Shown here piece by piece: positions 59,777 through 64,000 of a DNA stretch of 64,000 nucleotides. The first letter of the stretch is position 1. Each line of letters starts with the position of its first letter. The DNA comes from Fragilaria crotonensis. Taxonomy: Eukaryota > Bacillariophyta > Fragilariophyceae > Fragilariales > Fragilariaceae. The DNA is taken from contig JAKSYS010000004.1 of assembly GCA_022925895.1 (NCBI GenBank), forward strand, positions 338,768 through 402,767. Direction: 5' to 3'. Under the pieces are notes generated by a model that made no database searches, was not told the origin of the DNA, and saw nothing but the letters and a program-made list of their open reading frames with translations. The translations under genes were made by a program, and so were the position numbers.

Positions 59777-59866
59777 TTTTGTACTTTCAAAAGTACAAAA
59801 CCCGGAAATTAAACCCGGAAATGATGTACTTTTGTTTCCGGGTTTTGTACTTTCAAAAGTACAAAA
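59777..59866. repeat. Nested palindromes around CCCGGAAA
   Basis: A 24-bp near-palindrome (TTTTGTACTTT, C, AAAAGTACAAAA) at 59777-59800 is followed by CCCGGAAA. The mirror unit is TTTCCGGG at 59835-59842 followed by the same 24-bp near-palindrome at 59843-59866. Both single units and the whole can form hairpins. Confidence 0.88.
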
Positions 59867-60800
59867 AGACAATAACATTTTCAATAACATCTTTTCGATG
59901 TTAGGCGAACCCGGATTGTACTTTATATACTTTTTGCGAGATTTGGGGTGTGTTGTCGTAAACGTTTGTCCGGACTGACTTTCTTCTATGTATGACACTA
60001 TGCAGTACATCAGCACCCGTTGATACAGTCGTAGCAGTACAACAACGAAACATCGCATCATGTCGTTGGAAAAGAAGTGGCGTGCCCATGCAGAAGTTTA
60101 CATTTGAAAAGCTGCGAGTGCCACTACAATGAGACAATGCTGTTCATATACAACACAACTCTATAGTGGCGCCAACCACCGATGCAATTTCCGTTTCTAC
60201 TACAAATTTGACGACGAACGACGATGCCTATTTGCTACTAGTATGATTATGTGAGTGCACGTTCCGTAATATTTGACGGATCGTGACAATTAGCTATGGT
60301 GCGGTTCTTCGCCTTGTTTCACGGGACCGTTGCACAGTGAAGATCCAAGAGGAGGAGGGTATGATTGGTTTGCACAATCTCCTGGTGATGTGATGAGCAG
60401 CGAGCAGGAAGTGATGAGTGGTGTGGGTGATCTTGTTTGCGCCTCACAGTTTTGACGGGCGCATATTCAGCTGAATGACACATGAACCCCAAAACGTTTA
60501 CCGAAACGAAATTGCATAACGTAGAAATTTCTTTTTGCCCTTCCGGGTGAGGCCGGTGCTTTCAGCCAACAAAACGTCTCGCAAAACAAACCGTAGTAGT
60601 CTTTTCTGTGAAAATATGGTCCTTGCAGCCACAAAAAGTCCACGCAAACGGGCATGCTCGCTTTGTGAACCGGGTTTTTAACAAACCGTTTTCGAGAGTT
60701 TGTGAACAGCCGGATTTTTTACAAACCCCATCACTAAAGTATTCCTTAATAGGGTTTTAGAGATGCATCGGATGATGTTTTGTAGAATTGCAACCTTCCA
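59867..60800. other. No recognised gene
   Basis: Short frames only. GAACCGG/AACAGCCGG with T-runs repeat near 60667-60727, imperfectly. It may include the unseen end of the Harbinger-type element. Confidence 0.4.
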
Positions 60801-62714
60801 ATGACAACGGCATTGGCGGCGATTTCATCATATCACATCACTAGACATAGCAACAACCCACATGGAAGGATGGACACTAATGATGCTCTGAACGCGTTCT
60901 ATGAAGGTTTTTGGATGAAGATGGATATTTCGGCAATGAGGACGATTGTATCGATGATGATGGCGCGGTCGACGACGACAAGCTTGAAGAATACATGGCA
61001 CAGCAGGCGGCAGCGGATGAGAGGAAAAGAAACGTTCTGCTAACGATGATGGGTATGGTTGAGCTGGAGGATGAGGAACAGAAAGAATTTGACGCGATAG
61101 ACCTCAGGCGTCACCGTGAGAGATTTCGCGGTCGCAGGAAAAAAGACGAAAGATGAAGAGGCAGTGGTATTGCGACCCAACCACTGGAAAATGAGTAGAG
61201 TGTGCCCCAAATGAGTAGCTGGTGGATTGACTATGTGAGAATCCTGAACCGGACTGCCCCTTTTGGAATAAGGTTTTGACAGAGGTTCAGGTTGCCGTAT
61301 GTGTCATACATACAGGTGTTGGAATGGGTCTGTGGTGACGATTGCGATGGTTTGTTTGACCGATGGCGGACAGAAGTCGATCATGGCTTCACTGGAAGGC
61401 AAAACAACAAGAAAGTTTCGCCCCTTGAACTTCTCCTTTAGGCTCACTTCGGTACTTGGGCAGGGGTGGACTTTTGATGACATCGAAGAGGCCACCAAAG
61501 TAAGTCGCGATGTCCATCGCTGTTTTTTCACGCTTTCACGACGTATGGCGCGAAATTTTTGTACCCTCGCTTCGTGCAAATGCCTCAGAGTACGGCCGAC
61601 TTGCGAAGTTGTGAATCGGAGTATGCGTTGGCAGGATTTGGATGTATTGGGAGTACCGACGCGACGCACATTCCGTTGGACAAGGTCACTGCTGCGTTTC
61701 GACAAGCGCACATTGGCTACAAAATGGGGTCAGATGCAACAACAAGGACGTATAATCTGACGGTCAATCATCGCCGTCAGATACTACATACTACCACAGG
61801 CCACCCAGGAAGGTGGAACGACAAGGCTCTCATTCGTTTCGATTCGTTCATGTCCGATCTACGTGATGGTGCTTTCGATGAGATGATTGATTTTTCGTTG
61901 AAAAGGGGAAGAAAGGACAATACTGGTACTGTGATAACTGGCGACGAAGTAGAGGACGTGACGATCAAGGGCGCATACGTCATCGTCGACAATGGGTACC
62001 TCCGATGGCCGACGACGATTCCTCCAATGAAAGACACGTGCAATCGATCGGAACTACGCTTCTCCCAGTGGCTCGAAGCACTTAGAAAGGACATAGAGTG
62101 CACGTTTGGCATCCTTAAAGGTCGTTGGAGGATACTAAAGACGGGCATCCGCGTCCACAATACTGAAGCAAGCGACAACATATGGCTGGATGACTTGCTG
62201 TGCTTTGCACAACCACTTGTTGGATGTCGACGGATTGTCACACAAATGGGACGATGGTGTCCCATCAAGCTATGAGAACGACGATGGAGAATTCCAAGAC
62301 GAGGATATCCCTGCTGCGATTCGACGTCTAGTGGATCCTATTGGAAACGAAGGTCATAGGTTGCGAACGTTTGATAGTTCGCGATTCGGATTTCAGACGA
62401 ATCACGAGGATGATGCACGTGATTCTGACGACGACGATGACGGCAACGGCGACATACTAGATAATGAAGCTCGCTTGATTCGATCGGGAACAAGCGTGAA
62501 GTCGATTGAATTTAATCGATTCAGGGCGATGTTGATTGAGAATTTCAACATCGCCTTTCATGAGAACACGTTGTTTGCCATCGCGAATCAATTGTTGATT
62601 TGCAACAGTTTGCGTGCTAAAACACGCGTTGCACCACCAAACATTTTCATGCTCGCGCTGACCACAACACAACGAGCAGACACACTTCTTGCACTTGCGG
62701 CAAGAGTGATTTGA
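60801..62714 (+). mobile_element. Harbinger-type transposase gene, frame-broken
   Basis: DDE transposase of the PIF/Harbinger family (DDE_Tnp_4-like). In order: an acidic N-terminal part (NEDDCIDDDGAVDDDKLEEYM), SSWWIDYV, RFRLPYVSY, LGQGWTFDDIEEAT, YPRFVQMP, then the catalytic blocks: first Asp in GCIGSTDATHIPL, HTTTGHPGRWNDKAL, second Asp in VIVDNGYLRWP, and the Glu in DIECTFGILKGRWRIL; finally TCCALHNHLLDVDGL. All three acidic residues are present. The reading changes frame at T5 60908-60912, T6 near 61524, GG near 62176, and at least once around 61160-61400, where two stops also occur. The first three are single-base run changes. The element is either recently dead or poorly sequenced. Confidence 0.85.
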
Positions 62715-62906
62715 TGGTGTACTGCATTCAATACACCATCCTTCGTTGACGATCGTTTGCATCGCCGCGGCCGCCGCCGGAGTTACATCGACAACGTCAT
62801 CCTCATCATCGGCCGAATCCGCAGAGGAGGATTGATTGTTGTGATCGATTCTACTAGCAATTGTTGTCGCCGCATCCGATGAAGACGACGTTGCCAGAAT
62901 CTCCAA
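62457..62906 (-). CDS. Cysteine-rich zinc-binding protein or exon of Harbinger element
   Basis: Frame of about 149 residues with an acidic serine-rich start (SADSADDEDDVVDV) and a Cys/His array CIECSTPSNHSCRKC, then CVCSLCC and WWCNAC, typical of a treble-clef or cross-brace zinc finger such as those ending several transposase proteins. The apparent start codon is not ATG, and the upstream frame closes 12 nt earlier, so this may be the 3' exon or a frame-shifted end of the next gene (62924-63943). It overlaps the transposase 3' end on the opposite strand by ~260 bp. Confidence 0.5.
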   Translation of the reverse strand: MEILATSSSSDAATTIASRIDHNNQSSSADSADDEDDVVDVTPAAAAAMQTIVNEGWCIECSTPSNHSCRKCKKCVCSLCCGQREHENVWWCNACFSTQTVANQQLIRDGKQRVLMKGDVEILNQHRPESIKFNRLHACSRSNQASFII

Positions 62907-62923
62907 GCGGCTTCGTTACGTGA

Positions 62924-63943
62924 TCATGTCGCTGTGTCGACGATATTCGTCAGTTTGCAACGCGTCGAGCTTTTTTCGAGAGACGCGATTTCTATTTCAA
63001 GCGCATCACGTTTGTCAAGCAAAGCCTGACCAGGCTTCTTTTTATGTTTCGCAAATCGATCGAGCTCTCGCAGAATCGAATCCTCGTTCCGACGACGCGC
63101 AGTCAACTTGTCACGAACGTTTCTAATCATGAACTGTGCATTCTTCTGCCTTTCCTTTTCCAAGGAATCGGCATTCAAATATTGCAACGTCTTGGCAAGA
63201 ATCAACTTGCTGGACGAATCGACTAACGGTGCAGGCACAGGCAGCACTTCATCCTCAGTGACGCGACGCTTCCTTCCTCGACGGTTATCGACACTCGCCG
63301 CACATTCTGCAATCATCAACTTGCGCATCTGCGCACGAGACGCTACGTTTCTGCCGACCGACGCATTTTTTTTGAGGTCGCCAAACGAATCTGATTGCAT
63401 GCAAGCACTATTGTGGATTGGTATGTGTCCCCATAGGGCCCACGCAAGAAAGCCGACACCACACCGAAAGAACGTCTTATCTGGGTACCGGTCCGCCTCG
63501 TCTGAATCTTCGCTCGAGTTGGCAAGTATACTTGGTGTATCATTCTGCTCGTTGTCGTCCTCGCCCAAGAATCCAACATCTCCTCCTCGTGCTCGTCCGT
63601 TTGCCTTCTCCCCTTCGACGACGTTACTATTGGTGGCGACGACGACAACAGAATCTATCTTCTCCGCTTCCGCACGATCGCATTCCTTGCCCATTTCGAT
63701 GAGGCACCACAATATGTAGTCCTCCCAGTTCGTTCCGGATGGAAACTTACCATCTCTATACGGCGAACCTTTTCTCGTTACAATCGCCATCATCTTCTTG
63801 CAATTGCACAAGACCGTCTTGGCATTGCGATGAAGCGTGCGGCCCGAAATCTTCTCTCCAACCGAAAGCAGCGACTTTTGCGACAGTATCGCCTTATCAA
63901 TCGAACCTTCACCAACGTAGATAAAGAGCTTGTGGCGGTGCAA
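62924..63943 (-). CDS. Second protein of the Harbinger-type element, partial
   Basis: About 339 residues, open towards the window end but without an ATG at the frame start; an in-frame TGA lies 18 nt upstream, near 63961. Content: a structured N-terminal part (GTNWEDYILWCLIEMG near 70-85), an acidic middle (SSEDSDEADRYPD), a basic stretch (NRRGRKRRV) and a charged coiled coil at the end (ADSLEKERQKNAQF, then LDRFAKHKKKPGQ). Harbinger elements usually carry a second DNA-binding protein that helps import and target the transposase. The position beside the transposase supports that role, but I do not recognise a Myb repeat. Confidence 0.5.
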   Translation of the reverse strand: MHRHKLFIYVGEGSIDKAILSQKSLLSVGEKISGRTLHRNAKTVLCNCKKMMAIVTRKGSPYRDGKFPSGTNWEDYILWCLIEMGKECDRAEAEKIDSVVVVATNSNVVEGEKANGRARGGDVGFLGEDDNEQNDTPSILANSSEDSDEADRYPDKTFFRCGVGFLAWALWGHIPIHNSACMQSDSFGDLKKNASVGRNVASRAQMRKLMIAECAASVDNRRGRKRRVTEDEVLPVPAPLVDSSSKLILAKTLQYLNADSLEKERQKNAQFMIRNVRDKLTARRRNEDSILRELDRFAKHKKKPGQALLDKRDALEIEIASLEKSSTRCKLTNIVDTAT

Positions 63944-64000
63944 AAGCTGGAATCGAAAGAATCACTTCTCCAGTTGATGACGTTGGCCCTCCTCCGGCCG

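Overview
Eukaryotic nuclear DNA, most likely from a diatom or a close stramenopile relative. The genes have few, short GT-AG introns (69-139 nt; one of 564 nt). The decisive gene is a bZIP transcription factor with a C-terminal PAS/LOV-like domain, a combination known from stramenopiles. I cannot name the species.

Layout. (1) 1-27.4 kb is gene-dense: an ATP-grasp protein, an NCA2/DGS1-family mitochondrial protein, an ALG5-type dolichyl-phosphate glucosyltransferase, a SYP7-type Qc-SNARE, a DUF2009-like protein, eIF3f, the nucleoporin SEH1, and two copies of a large STAND-type ATPase with a TPR-like region. The eIF3f/SEH1/STAND block is present twice, near 14.8-19.4 kb and 21.7-27.4 kb. Loss has been reciprocal: eIF3f is intact only in the first copy and SEH1 only in the second. 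(2) 27.4-52.7 kb is a gene-poor island of decayed mobile DNA. It holds telomere-like repeats, a broken Harbinger transposase, a three-unit 1.3-kb tandem array, a 738-bp TIR element, and a 3.9-kb MULE with 424-bp inverted repeats and a perfect 9-bp target duplication. (3) 52.87-55.96 kb is the bZIP-PAS gene, alone between transposon remains. (4) 56-64 kb is more relic sequence, ending in a two-gene Harbinger-type element whose genes converge and overlap.

A cross-cutting feature is that otherwise conserved genes are repeatedly broken by one-base changes in homopolymers (NCA2, bZIP-PAS, STAND copy A, Harbinger, and probably the SNARE stop). This looks more like residual long-read consensus error than biology, so intact and broken calls here need raw reads or RNA. 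Intergenic DNA is unusually rich in GTAC and AGTACT words.

The intact genes do not form one pathway. They serve housekeeping roles: ER N-glycosylation (ALG5), membrane fusion (SNARE), translation initiation (eIF3f), nuclear pore (SEH1), mitochondria (NCA2) and transcriptional control (bZIP-PAS). I found no convincing new multi-gene system. The most unusual items are the reciprocal decay after duplication, the LOV-like cysteine in the bZIP-PAS protein, and the tandem 1.3-kb array.
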